Shown: positions 18,040 through 25,959 of the stretch, in pieces
Numbering within the stretch: the first letter of the stretch is position 1
Layout of the letters: every line of letters begins with the position of its first letter
NCBI RefSeq assembly: GCF_021390395.1
Contig: NZ_JAJUWT010000036.1
Span: forward strand, 1-64,000
Direction of reading: 5' to 3'
DNA length: 64,000 nt
Origin: Saccharothrix sp. S26
Lineage (GTDB): Bacteria; Actinomycetota; Actinomycetes; Mycobacteriales; Pseudonocardiaceae
The notes under the pieces: generated by a model
The model's input: the letters and a program-made list of their open reading frames with translations, nothing else
Database searches by the model: none
Told to the model about the DNA's origin: nothing
Program-made: the position numbers and the translations under genes

Positions 18040-19528
18040 CGCCGAGCACCCCGTCCACCCGCCGCGGGATGCCCAGTGGGTTGCCCTCGCGCAGTTCGGC
18101 GGGCAGCAGGGCGTCCGGCCACGACTGGTACGTGACCGGGGCCAGCCAGCGGCGGATGGAGGTGGAGCCCACGGACGTGTGGAGCGGATTGGTGGTCGCC
18201 GGCCACGGGCCGCCGTGGTGCATGCCCCACGCCACGGCGACGCCCGTCGGCCAGCCGTTGAAGATCAGCCGCCCCACCACCGGGCGCAGCGCCTCCGCGA
18301 CGCGGCCGGCGGGCTCGTGCTCGGACTCGGCGGCGTGCACGGTGCCGGTGAGCGTGCCGGGCAGTCGCGGCAGGACGGCGTCCAGCTCGGCGGGATCGGT
18401 GTAGGTGACCACGATCGCGGCCGGGCCGAAGTGCTCCTCGGTCAGCTTCTCGAGGTTGTCCGCGAACGTCGCCAGCGGCACCTGGAACAGGCGCGGGGGG
18501 ACGCTCCAGCCCTCGGTGGGCGCGGTGCCCTCGGCGACCAGCGCGGCCAGGCCCGACGCGGCCAGGCCGTCGGTGCCCGAGCGGTACGAGTCGCACATGC
18601 GCTCGTTCAGCATCGGGCCGCCCGCGGCGGACGAGACGGCGTCGGCGAGGGCGGGCACGAGGGAGTCCGGCGCGAACAGCAGGCCGGGGTTGGTGCAGAA
18701 CTGGCCCACGCCGAGGGTCAGGGAGCCGACGAACTCGGCCGCGAAACCCTCCGGGCGCGCGGCGGCGGCGTCGGGCAGGACCACGGTCGGGTTGACGCTG
18801 CCCAGCTCGCCGTAGAACGGGATCGGGTCGGGGCGGGCGTTGGCCAGGTCGAACAGGGCCCGGCCGCCCGCGGTGGAGCCGGTGAAGCCCACCGCCTTGA
18901 CCGCGGGGTGCTTGACCAGCGCCACGCCGGCCTCCTGCCCGTGCACGATGCCGAACACGCCCGCCGGCACGACCGACGCCACGACCCGCGCGGTCTCGTG
19001 CGAGGTCCGCGGGTGCGAGGGGTGCGCCTTCACGATCACCGGGCAGCCGGCGGCCAGCGCGGAGGCCGTGTCGCCGCCCGCCACCGAGAACGCGAACGGG
19101 AAGTTCGACGCCGCGAACACCCCGACCGTCCCGAGTGGACGGAGCATGCGCCGCAAAACCGGTCGCGGCGGGATGATGTCGGGGTTCGCCGAGTCCAACG
19201 TCGCCTCGACGTAACTGCCCTCCCGCAGCACGTCCCCGAACAGCCGCAGCTGGTTCGTGGTCCGCTTCAGCTCCGTCGTCAACCGCGGCAGGCCCAACGC
19301 CGTCTCCGCGTCGGCCAACGCCACCAGCGTCTCCGACGAGGCGTCCAGCGCGTCCGCCACGGCGTCCAGCACCGAAGCCCGCTCGACCGCCGGCAACGAC
19401 GACCAGGCCGGGAACGCCGCCTCACCCGCACGGGCCAGCTCGTCGACCGACACCGCCGACGTCTCCGGCACCGCCTCGCCGACCGGCTCACCGGTCCGCG
19501 GGTCGTACCCCTGCACGCCGTCGCTCAT
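18032..19528 (-). CDS. 2-oxoglutarate semialdehyde (2,5-dioxovalerate) dehydrogenase, NADP-type
   Basis: Final step of the oxidative uronate pathway: oxidises 2,5-dioxopentanoate to 2-oxoglutarate. 498 residues of the aldehyde dehydrogenase superfamily, with catalytic Cys in GQFCTNPGL, catalytic Glu in FYGELGSVNP and the cofactor motif GFTGSTAGG. The sequence NFPFAFSVAGGDTASALAAG is typical of this subgroup rather than betaine or benzaldehyde dehydrogenases. Its ATG overlaps the uronate dehydrogenase stop as ATGA (19525-19528). Its 3' end lies within a 19-bp tandem repeat. Confidence 0.88.
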   Translation of the reverse strand: MSDGVQGYDPRTGEPVGEAVPETSAVSVDELARAGEAAFPAWSSLPAVERASVLDAVADALDASSETLVALADAETALGLPRLTTELKRTTNQLRLFGDVLREGSYVEATLDSANPDIIPPRPVLRRMLRPLGTVGVFAASNFPFAFSVAGGDTASALAAGCPVIVKAHPSHPRTSHETARVVASVVPAGVFGIVHGQEAGVALVKHPAVKAVGFTGSTAGGRALFDLANARPDPIPFYGELGSVNPTVVLPDAAAARPEGFAAEFVGSLTLGVGQFCTNPGLLFAPDSLVPALADAVSSAAGGPMLNERMCDSYRSGTDGLAASGLAALVAEGTAPTEGWSVPPRLFQVPLATFADNLEKLTEEHFGPAAIVVTYTDPAELDAVLPRLPGTLTGTVHAAESEHEPAGRVAEALRPVVGRLIFNGWPTGVAVAWGMHHGGPWPATTNPLHTSVGSTSIRRWLAPVTYQSWPDALLPAELREGNPLGIPRRVDGVLGVH

Positions 19529-20346
19529 CGACCGGCCTCCTTCACCGCGGTGTCGAACTCGGGCGTGCACCACGCGCCACCCAGGTACGTCATGGCCGGC
19601 GAGCCGGGATCCGGCGAACCGCCCGCGAGCACCTCCGACGCGAACACCTCGGAGTCGTCCTCGGACTTGTACCCCAACGCCTCGGCCTCGCTGAGCGAGA
19701 ACCACCGGCGCGTGTTGTCCGAAACGCCCCACACCACCCGGAAACCGGGCGACGGCGCGGACAGGCACGCCTCGAACAGCCGCGCGCCGTCGTCCGGCGA
19801 CAGCCACGTCGACAGCATCCGCGCGTCACGCGGCTTCTCGAAGCACGACCCGATCCGGACCGCGATCACGTCCATCCCGTACCGCGACGCGTAGAGGCTG
19901 CCCAACGCCTCCAACGCCACCTTGCTCACGCCGTAGTACGTGTCCGGCTTGGGGAACAGGTAGTCGCCCGCCTCGCCGGCGGAGCGCTCGTAGTACCCGA
20001 CGGCGTGGTTGGAGCTGGCCAGCACCACCCGCGGCACCCCGGCCCGCCGCGCCGCCTCCAGCACCACGTGCGTGCCGTTGATGTTGACGTCGAGGATCTC
20101 CGCCCACGGCCGCTCGAGGCTGTGCCCGCCGAGGTGGATCACCGCGTCCACTCCCGCGCACGCCTCGTCCATCGCGGCCTGGTCGGTCACCGAGGCCGTG
20201 ACCAGCTCGACGCGCTCGCCGTCGGCGGCCGCCGGCAGCGGGGCGATGTCGAGCAGGCGCAGGGTCCGGTCCGGCGCGGCCAGTCGGGTGCGCATGAGCG
20301 TGCCGACTATGCCGGCGGCGCCGGTGATCAGGATTCGTGCGGTCAC
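19525..20346 (-). CDS. udh: Uronate dehydrogenase (NAD-dependent, SDR/epimerase fold)
   Basis: Oxidises D-galacturonate or D-glucuronate to the aldarolactone, the first step of the oxidative pathway. 273 residues with NAD-binding GAAGIVG at the N terminus, LASSNHAVGYYER (a hallmark of Udh) and the catalytic YGVSK (Tyr and Lys). GTG at 20346 is preceded by AAAGGG. It lies 25 bp after the IclR regulator and overlaps the downstream dehydrogenase by 4 bp, so the three form one minus-strand operon. Confidence 0.9.
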   Translation of the reverse strand: MTARILITGAAGIVGTLMRTRLAAPDRTLRLLDIAPLPAAADGERVELVTASVTDQAAMDEACAGVDAVIHLGGHSLERPWAEILDVNINGTHVVLEAARRAGVPRVVLASSNHAVGYYERSAGEAGDYLFPKPDTYYGVSKVALEALGSLYASRYGMDVIAVRIGSCFEKPRDARMLSTWLSPDDGARLFEACLSAPSPGFRVVWGVSDNTRRWFSLSEAEALGYKSEDDSEVFASEVLAGGSPDPGSPAMTYLGGAWCTPEFDTAVKEAGR

Positions 20347-20371
20347 ATCGAGCCCTTTCGCGAAAACGGAA

Positions 20372-21154
20372 TCAGCGGCCGAACTGGCGCAGCAGTTCGG
20401 TGATCGTGCGGGCCGCGTGCAGCAGCGCTTCGACGACCTGGCGCTCGTGGTCGGGGTCGAGCCGGCCCAGCGGCACCGAGCAGCTCATCGCGTCGAGCAC
20501 GGGGTTGCGGTAGGGCAGGGCGACGGCGAAGCAGCCCAGGCCGGGCGTGTTCTCCTCGCGCTCGTGTGCGTACCCGGCGGCGCGGAACCCCGCGAGCTGC
20601 GCGTGCAGCGCCGGGCGCTCGATGACCGTGTTCGGGGTCAACGGCGTCAGCCGGGCGGGAAGGATCGCGTCGACCTCGGCGGGCGTGCGTGCGGCCAGCA
20701 GCGCCTTGCCCAGCGACGTCGAGTGCGCGGGCAGCCGCCTGCCGACGCGGGACACCACGCGCAGGTGGTGCTCGGACTCGCGGCTGGCCAGGTAGACCAC
20801 GTCCGCGCCGTCGAGGCGGGCCAGGTGGACCGTCTCGTTGATCTCGCGGCGCACCTGCTCCATCACCCGGATGGCGACCTGCACCACCGGGTCGTGGTCG
20901 AGGTACGACGTGCCGACGAGCAGGGCGCGCACGCCGATGCCGTACGTGCCGCGGGTGGGGTCGAGCTCCACCCAGCCCCGGGCGACGAGCGTCTGCAAGA
21001 GCATGTAGAGGCTCGACTTCGGGTAGCTCAGCTCGCGGTGCAGTTCGGTCAGGGTCAGCGGGCGGTCCGACGCCGACAGCACTTCGAGCAGTTCCACAGT
21101 CCGATCGGCCGACTTGACCGCGTTCGGCCGAGCGGGTGACGCGGGTCCAGTCAC
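20372..21154 (-). CDS. IclR-family regulator of the hexuronate cluster
   Basis: 260 residues: N-terminal winged helix (about 13-75, LTLTELHRELSYPKSSLYML) and IclR effector domain (about 90-255). First gene of the operon regulator-udh-dehydrogenase and divergent from the dehydratase operon. GTG at 21154 has GGAGG 6 nt upstream; a longer reading (to 21256) would swallow the promoter. IclR members such as KdgR control pectin and uronate catabolism, so an aldarate or ketodeoxy acid intermediate is the likely effector. The palindrome at 21252-21265 is the probable operator. Confidence 0.87.
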   Translation of the reverse strand: MTGPASPARPNAVKSADRTVELLEVLSASDRPLTLTELHRELSYPKSSLYMLLQTLVARGWVELDPTRGTYGIGVRALLVGTSYLDHDPVVQVAIRVMEQVRREINETVHLARLDGADVVYLASRESEHHLRVVSRVGRRLPAHSTSLGKALLAARTPAEVDAILPARLTPLTPNTVIERPALHAQLAGFRAAGYAHEREENTPGLGCFAVALPYRNPVLDAMSCSVPLGRLDPDHERQVVEALLHAARTITELLRQFGR

Positions 21155-21251
21155 CAAGTCCTCCACGGGAAACGTTCCGGCAACACGCACTTGACACGTC
21201 GCTGCGCCGATTCTTACAGTCCGCCCAACACGTTCACAAGTACGACCCTGA

Positions 21252-21265
21252 TTCATATATATGAA
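21252..21265. promoter_or_regulatory. Palindromic operator in the divergent hexuronate promoter region
   Basis: Perfect 14-bp palindrome TTCATATATATGAA, strikingly AT-rich for this genome. It lies 98 bp upstream of the IclR start on one side and 31 bp before the ATG of the truncated binding-protein gene on the other, a suitable place for control of both directions. Confidence 0.6.
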
Positions 21266-21296
21266 CAGTATGGCCGTGAAGAGGAGTCGCCGTCCA

Positions 21297-21386
21297 TGAC
21301 ACCCACCCGCCGGTGCGCCTCGGCCCTCGCCGCGGTGACCGCCGCGGGTCGTGCCACGCGCTCGACCTGCGGGTACCCGTCATGGT
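21297..21386 (+). pseudogene. 5' stub of a sugar-binding lipoprotein gene
   Basis: ATG at 21297, with ribosome-binding site GAGGAG, starts a frame that begins MTPTRRCASALAAVTAAG, the typical positively charged and Ala-rich start of a binding-protein signal peptide, then derails and stops after 29 codons. Promoter and operator are intact upstream. With the permease stub at 21760-21883 it marks the left edge of a deleted transporter operon. Confidence 0.5.
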
Positions 21387-21759
21387 GAGCGTCGCCGAAC
21401 GCGCCGGTGCGCCGCCACGCGCCGCCCGCGGCCCGGACCTGCCGCGCGACGGGGTCGTCCCAGGTCTACACCAAGTCTCCGGGCGCACGGCCGTGCGTCC
21501 CGACATGCCCCGCCGCGGCGGGGTGCTACGCCGAACCGGTGGACTCCCGCCCGCGGCCGGGGTTGCGCAAGTCCTGGACTTGAACGATCCATTCGCCCAG
21601 GGTGACCCGGTGGCACCGGTCGGCACGGCCAGAGACGGGGGTGCGACGGCCAGTGGCGGCGGTGCCGTCGCAGCCCGCGCCGCGGGGCGGTCTCGACGAC
21701 GAGGCCGCCCCGCGGAACCGCACCCGAACCACTGCCACGTCGGCGGGGACTCGCTCATC
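21387..21759. other. Degenerate filler between transporter remnants
   Basis: About 370 bp with no open frame that resembles a known protein. One short stretch (about 21575-21610) reads LDLNDPFAQGDPVAPVG, possibly another scrap of coding sequence. Confidence 0.35.
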
Positions 21760-21883
21760 AGCGCCGATGGTGCCCCTGCTGCTCCACTTCGCCGCCAGTG
21801 CGCTCGCCGCCTGCGCGCTGCCGCGCGAGGAGACGCACAAGTCCTTCCTGCGTGGGATCACCACCGGAGCGATCAAGGGATGA
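21760..21883 (+). pseudogene. 3' stub of a sugar ABC transporter permease gene (MalG type)
   Basis: The frame ending at TGA 21881-21883 reads FAASALAACALPREETHK and then SFLRGITTGAIKG before the stop. The last segment is the near-invariant C terminus of MalG-family carbohydrate permeases (QR.F..G.T.GA.KG), and ASALAACALP resembles the preceding membrane segment with indels. Nothing upstream in frame is permease-like. Lies 10 bp before the dehydratase gene, where a transporter permease would normally end. Confidence 0.55.
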
Positions 21884-21893
21884 AGGTCTGGGT

Positions 21894-22796
21894 ATGCAAC
21901 TCGATGGGGTGCTGTTCTTCCCGGTGACGCCGTTCGACGCCGACGGCGCGCTCGCGGAGGACGTGCTGGCCGAGCACGTGAAACGAGGGGTGGCGGCGGG
22001 CGCGGGCGGCGTGTTCGTCGCCTGCGGCACCGGCGAGTTCCACGCGTTGGAGCCGTCGGAGGTCGAACGCGCGGTGGCCGTCGCGGTCGAGGCGACGGCC
22101 GGGCGGGTGCCGGTGTTCGCGGGCGTCGGCGGCCCCCTGCCGACGGCCAAGCGGATCGCCCGTGCCGTTCAAGGGGTCGGCGCGGACGGTCTGCTGCTGC
22201 TGCCGCCGTACCTGGTGTCCAACCCGGCCAAGGGCCTGGTGCGGTACGTGACCGAGGTGGCGGCCGCGTCGGACCTGGCGCTGATCGTCTACCAGCGCAA
22301 CAACGCGATCTTCACGCCGGAGACGGCGGTGGAGGTCGCGTCGCTGCCGACCGTGGTCGGGTTCAAGGACGGGCTCGGCGACATCGACCTGCTGCACCGC
22401 ATCGTGCTCGCGGTGCGCTCGGCGGTGGAGAAGCCGTTCCAGTTCTTCAACGGCCTGCCGACCGCGGAGCTGACCGTGCCCGCGTACCGGGGCATCGGCG
22501 TCGACCTGTACTCGTCGGCGGTGTTCTGCTTCGCGCCCGAGATCTCCCTCGGCTTCTACCACGCCGTGCACAGCGGTGACGACGCGTTGGTCAACCGGTA
22601 CCTGTTGGAGTTCTACAAGCCCCTGGTCGAGTTGCGCGACCGGGTGCCCGGCTACGCCGTGTCACTGGTGAAGGCGGCGGTGCGGGCCACCGGGCTCGAC
22701 GTCGGCGGCGTCCGCGCGCCGCTGCTGGACCCGACGCCGGAACACGTGGCCGAGCTGGAGAAGATCGTCGCCGCCGGTCGGGGCCTCACCGCATGA
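21894..22796 (+). CDS. kdgD: 5-dehydro-4-deoxyglucarate dehydratase
   Basis: Converts 5-dehydro-4-deoxy-D-glucarate to 2,5-dioxopentanoate with loss of water and CO2. 300 residues of the DHDPS/NAL TIM-barrel family: GTGEFHAL near 42-49, the Tyr in YQRNNAIF (about 133) and the Schiff-base Lys in VGFKDGLGD (about 162). FFNGLPTAE and VDLYSSAVFCF are typical of this subgroup. ATG at 21894; overlaps the glucarate dehydratase start by ATGA (22793-22796). The first intact gene after the transporter scar. Confidence 0.9.
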   Translation: MQLDGVLFFPVTPFDADGALAEDVLAEHVKRGVAAGAGGVFVACGTGEFHALEPSEVERAVAVAVEATAGRVPVFAGVGGPLPTAKRIARAVQGVGADGLLLLPPYLVSNPAKGLVRYVTEVAAASDLALIVYQRNNAIFTPETAVEVASLPTVVGFKDGLGDIDLLHRIVLAVRSAVEKPFQFFNGLPTAELTVPAYRGIGVDLYSSAVFCFAPEISLGFYHAVHSGDDALVNRYLLEFYKPLVELRDRVPGYAVSLVKAAVRATGLDVGGVRAPLLDPTPEHVAELEKIVAAGRGLTA

Positions 22797-24049
22797 GGAT
22801 CACCGACATCACCATCACCCCCGTCGCCTTCCGCGACCCGCCGCTGCTCAACTCGGTCGGCGTGCACGAGCCGTGGGCCCTGCGCACCATCGTGGAGGTG
22901 CACACCGACGAGGGGGTCTCGGGCCTCGGCGAGAGCTACGGCGACATCGGCCACCTGAACCGGATGCGCACGGCCGCGCCCGCGCTGGTGGGCCTGGACG
23001 TGCACGCGCTGAACGAGATGCACGCCCGGATCGCGACGGCGTTGGGCGGCGAGGCCGGGTCGGACCGGCACGGGCTCACCGGGCCGTTGACCGTCGAGTC
23101 CACTGTGGACCGCGTGTTCTCGCCGTTCGAGGTGGCGTGCTGGGACATCCGCGGCAAGGCGCTCGGCCGGCCGGTGAGCGACCTGCTCGGCGGTGCGGTG
23201 CGCGACACCGTGCCGTACAGCGCGTACCTGTTCTACAAGTGGGCCGGGCACCCCGGCGCGGAGCCGGACGAGTTCGGCGAGGCACTCGACCCGGCGGGCG
23301 TCGTGGAGCAGGCCCGGGTGCTCGTCGAGCGGCACGGGTTCGGCTCGATCAAGCTCAAGGGCGGCGTGTACCCGCCCGAGCAGGAGGTCGAGGCGGTCCA
23401 CGCGCTGCGCGAGGCGTTCCCCGACCACCCGCTGCGGCTGGACCCGAACGCGGCGTGGACGCCGGAGACGTCGCTGAAGGTCGCCGAGGAGCTCGACGGG
23501 GTGGTCGAGTACCTGGAGGACCCCGCGCCGGGCATCGACGGGATGGCCGAGGTCGCCGCCCGCGCGCCCATGCCGTTGGCGACGAACATGTGCGTGATCG
23601 CGTTCGAGCACATCGCCCGGGCGGTGGAGGTGGACGCGGTGCAGGTCATCCTGTCCGACCACCACTACTGGGGCGGCCTGTCGCGGTCCAAGGAGCTGGC
23701 CGCGATCTGCCGGACGTTCGGCATCGGCCTGTCCATGCACTCCAACTCGCACCTGGGCATCAGCCTGGCCGCGATGACCCACCTGGCCGCGGCCACGCCG
23801 AACCTGAACTACGCGTGCGACACGCACTACCCGTGGAACTCGGCCGACGACGTGATCACCACGCCGTTCACGTTCGTGGACGGCGCGGTGCCCGTGCCGA
23901 CCGCGCCGGGGCTGGGGGTGGAGCTGGACCGCGACGCGCTGGCCCGGCTCGCCGAGAACTACCGGACGTGCGGCCTCGTGCAGCGCGACGACACCGGTTA
24001 CATGCAGCAGCACGACCCGTCTTACGAGAGGAAACGCCCCCGGTGGTGA
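22793..24049 (+). CDS. gudD: Glucarate dehydratase (enolase superfamily)
   Basis: Dehydrates D-glucarate (and often L-idarate) to 5-dehydro-4-deoxyglucarate. 418 residues: an N-terminal capping domain and a modified TIM barrel. Seen: the general base SIKLKGG (KxK at about 186-188), metal ligands in RLDPNAAW and YLEDPAPG and ATNMCV, and the His motif SMHSNSHLG. Its product is the substrate of the upstream enzyme, with which it is translationally coupled. Whether galactarate is also used cannot be decided. Ends in a GTGA overlap with the next gene. Confidence 0.92.
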   Translation: MRITDITITPVAFRDPPLLNSVGVHEPWALRTIVEVHTDEGVSGLGESYGDIGHLNRMRTAAPALVGLDVHALNEMHARIATALGGEAGSDRHGLTGPLTVESTVDRVFSPFEVACWDIRGKALGRPVSDLLGGAVRDTVPYSAYLFYKWAGHPGAEPDEFGEALDPAGVVEQARVLVERHGFGSIKLKGGVYPPEQEVEAVHALREAFPDHPLRLDPNAAWTPETSLKVAEELDGVVEYLEDPAPGIDGMAEVAARAPMPLATNMCVIAFEHIARAVEVDAVQVILSDHHYWGGLSRSKELAAICRTFGIGLSMHSNSHLGISLAAMTHLAAATPNLNYACDTHYPWNSADDVITTPFTFVDGAVPVPTAPGLGVELDRDALARLAENYRTCGLVQRDDTGYMQQHDPSYERKRPRW

Positions 24050-25179
24050 CCACCGTCGCGCACGTTTACCCCTGGGATGTCGTCGGCGACCCCGCGGCCG
24101 TCGACCGGATCGCGTCGCTGGGTGTGGACGCGGTCGCTTTGGCCTCGTCGTACCACACCGTGCGGGCCGCGACGCCGTTGCACCCGTCGCACCGGATGGT
24201 GGACGCGCGGCACGCGGCGTTCTACCTGCCGGTTCGGGAGGAGGTGTGGCGGGACAAGCGGCTGGTGCCCGCGCAACCGTCCTGGATGGACGGTGACGAC
24301 CCGTACGGCGAGGCTTCGGCCGCGTTGCGGGCCGCCGGGCTGCCGGTGTACGCGTGGACCGTGCTGACGCACAGCAGCCGGCTCGGTGACGCTCACCCGG
24401 ACGTGGCGGTGCGTAACGCTTTCGGGGACGTGTACCCGTACGCGTTGTGCCCGTCGAACGACGACGTGGTCGAGTACACCCGGACGCTGGTGTCCGAGGT
24501 GCTGGAGCTGGGTCGGCCGGACGGGATCGTGCTGGAGGCGTGCGGGCCGCTCGGGTTCTTCCACGGCGGGCACCACGAGAAGACCGACGGGGCGGACTGG
24601 TCGGCCGTGCAGCAGAAGCTGCTGTCGCTGTGCTTCTGCGGTGCATGCGTGCGGCGTTATGACGACCCGGAAGGGCTGCGCGCGCTGGTGCGGGCCGGGG
24701 TCGACAACGCTGTCACCAGCGTGGAGGAAGCCCTCGGGGAGCGTGTCGAGTCCGTCCGTGAGGTGCGGACCGGCATCTCCCGTTCGCTTCGGCGGGAGCT
24801 CGTGGGCTTGATCAGGTCGACGTCGCCGTCCACGCGGATCGTGGCGCACGCGACGGCCGACCCGTGGGGCACCGGACCGTTCGCCACGGTGGCCGGGGGC
24901 GTCGACGCCGACGTCGACGTGCTGACCGTGACGTGCTGGCCGGGCGTGGACGCGTCACTGCCCGCGATCCGCGCCCTGCGCTCGGAGGCCGACGTGCGCA
25001 TGGCCGCCTACGTGCTGGCCCTGCCGCCGAAGCCGGCCGACGGCGACGAGCTGCTGAAGGAGTGGCTGGCCTACCGCGAGGCCGGCGTCGAGGAGTTCCA
25101 CCTGTACCACGCGGGCCTGGCCTCCCCGACCCGCCTCGCCGCCCTCCGCCACGCCGTCACCTCTCTCACCAACCCCTAA
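24046..25179 (+). CDS. Unknown TIM-barrel/glycosidase-like protein in the hexuronate operon
   Basis: 377 residues, no signal peptide. It begins VTTVAHVYPWDVVGD and has alternating strand/helix pattern of a TIM barrel, with DGIVLEACGPLGFFHGGHH (candidate acid residue), a Cys cluster SLCFCGACVRRY (C-x-C-x-x-C, about 196-201) and a late EEFHLYHAGL strand. It resembles uncharacterised putative glycoside-hydrolase-like barrels, but I cannot assign a reaction. The GTG at 24046 overlaps the gudD stop (GTGA); GTG at 24043 is equally possible. Its coupling to kdgD and gudD suggests a role in releasing or processing uronate substrates. Confidence 0.65.
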   Translation: MTTVAHVYPWDVVGDPAAVDRIASLGVDAVALASSYHTVRAATPLHPSHRMVDARHAAFYLPVREEVWRDKRLVPAQPSWMDGDDPYGEASAALRAAGLPVYAWTVLTHSSRLGDAHPDVAVRNAFGDVYPYALCPSNDDVVEYTRTLVSEVLELGRPDGIVLEACGPLGFFHGGHHEKTDGADWSAVQQKLLSLCFCGACVRRYDDPEGLRALVRAGVDNAVTSVEEALGERVESVREVRTGISRSLRRELVGLIRSTSPSTRIVAHATADPWGTGPFATVAGGVDADVDVLTVTCWPGVDASLPAIRALRSEADVRMAAYVLALPPKPADGDELLKEWLAYREAGVEEFHLYHAGLASPTRLAALRHAVTSLTNP

Positions 25180-25182
25180 CCC

Positions 25183-25326
25183 CGCGAGAGTCCTACGTTC
25201 ACGCCGCGAGAGTCCTACGTTCAGACCCCTCGAGTTCAACACTCGGCATACCGCGCGGTCGGTCGAGTGTTGAATTCGGGGGTCGCGAACGTAGGACTCT
25301 CGCGCGGTGAACGTAGGACTCTCGCG
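25183..25326. repeat. Intergenic inverted-repeat element, copy 1
   Basis: Two direct copies of CGCGAGAGTCCTACGTTCA (25183-25201, 25205-25223), then arms GACCCCTCGAGTTCAACACT at 25224 onward and their near-complement at 25264-25284, then two inverted copies of GAACGTAGGACTCTCGCG (25287-25304, 25309-25326). The whole 144-bp block can fold on itself. A related block is at 38205-38330. Confidence 0.85.
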
Positions 25327-25394
25327 GTCACCTGAACGGGTAACTGTGAAGAAGGGTGGGCAACCCCGGGTGGGGTGGGGTCCGTCCTTGGGGC

Positions 25395-25874
25395 ATGAGA
25401 AGCCTAGGAACCGCGATCGGCGCGGGTGTGCTGCTGGTCGTGCTCGCCGCCTGCGCAACGTCCACGCCCGTCGGTCCGGGCAACAGCGGACCGACGTTGA
25501 CCACGTCGGCTGAACCGACCTCGCCCACCACCCAGGAGCCGGAGTTCGAGAGCGCCGTGCCGCCGGGTGGCCAGGAAGTGCCCAAGGACCGGATCGACGC
25601 GAGCAGCGTCCCGGAGGGCAACCCCACCACCACGTGGACCGAGGGCGACGGCAGCGTGCTCGGTGTCATCGCCCAGGAAGCGGGCTGCGGCAAGGCCAGC
25701 GTCGAGATCGCCGAGCAGAACGCCCAGGTGGTGAAGGTGGTGCTGGTCGAGACCACGCCGCTGGACCAGCAGGTCTGCACGATGGACATCCGCTACCCGC
25801 CGCTGACCGCGAAGCTGGACGCGCCGCTCGGCGACCGCACGGTCGTGCTGACCACCCGCCAGGACCAGAAGTAA
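25395..25874 (+). CDS. Small secreted lipoprotein, sister of the next gene
   Basis: 159 residues, function unknown. Signal peptide with lipobox LAAC (Cys about 19), a Thr/Pro/Ser-rich linker (about 22-55) and a compact domain with two conserved cysteines (EAGCGKASVEI and QVCTMDIRYPPLTAKLDAPL). The C-terminal domain matches that of the neighbouring lipoprotein (V.T...VCT.DIR..PL...LDAPLG.R). ATG at 25395; no strong ribosome-binding site. Follows the inverted-repeat element and ends at a hairpin. Confidence 0.78.
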   Translation: MRSLGTAIGAGVLLVVLAACATSTPVGPGNSGPTLTTSAEPTSPTTQEPEFESAVPPGGQEVPKDRIDASSVPEGNPTTTWTEGDGSVLGVIAQEAGCGKASVEIAEQNAQVVKVVLVETTPLDQQVCTMDIRYPPLTAKLDAPLGDRTVVLTTRQDQK

Positions 25875-25881
25875 CCCCTCG

Positions 25882-25918
25882 GGTGCCCGGCCGACCTGCC
25901 CCCGGTCGGTCGGGCACC
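25882..25918. terminator. Hairpin after the first lipoprotein gene
   Basis: 15-bp arms 25882-25896 (GGTGCCCGGCCGACC) and 25904-25918 with one mismatch and a 7-nt loop, 8 bp after the stop codon. Confidence 0.7.
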
Positions 25919-25959
25919 GCCCTTGCAACCTCCACCGCCCCGACTACCGTCCTGCAACC

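Noticed and set aside
17488..18135. Gly/Pro/Arg-rich open frame of about 215 codons
   Set aside because: Arises from the repetitive GC-rich tract, runs into the antisense of the dehydrogenase gene and has no ribosome-binding site or domain.
25183..25326. Possible CRISPR or integrase attachment site
   Set aside because: Repeats are inverted as well as direct, have no regular spacers, and no cas or integrase gene is near; better described as a REP/MITE-like element.
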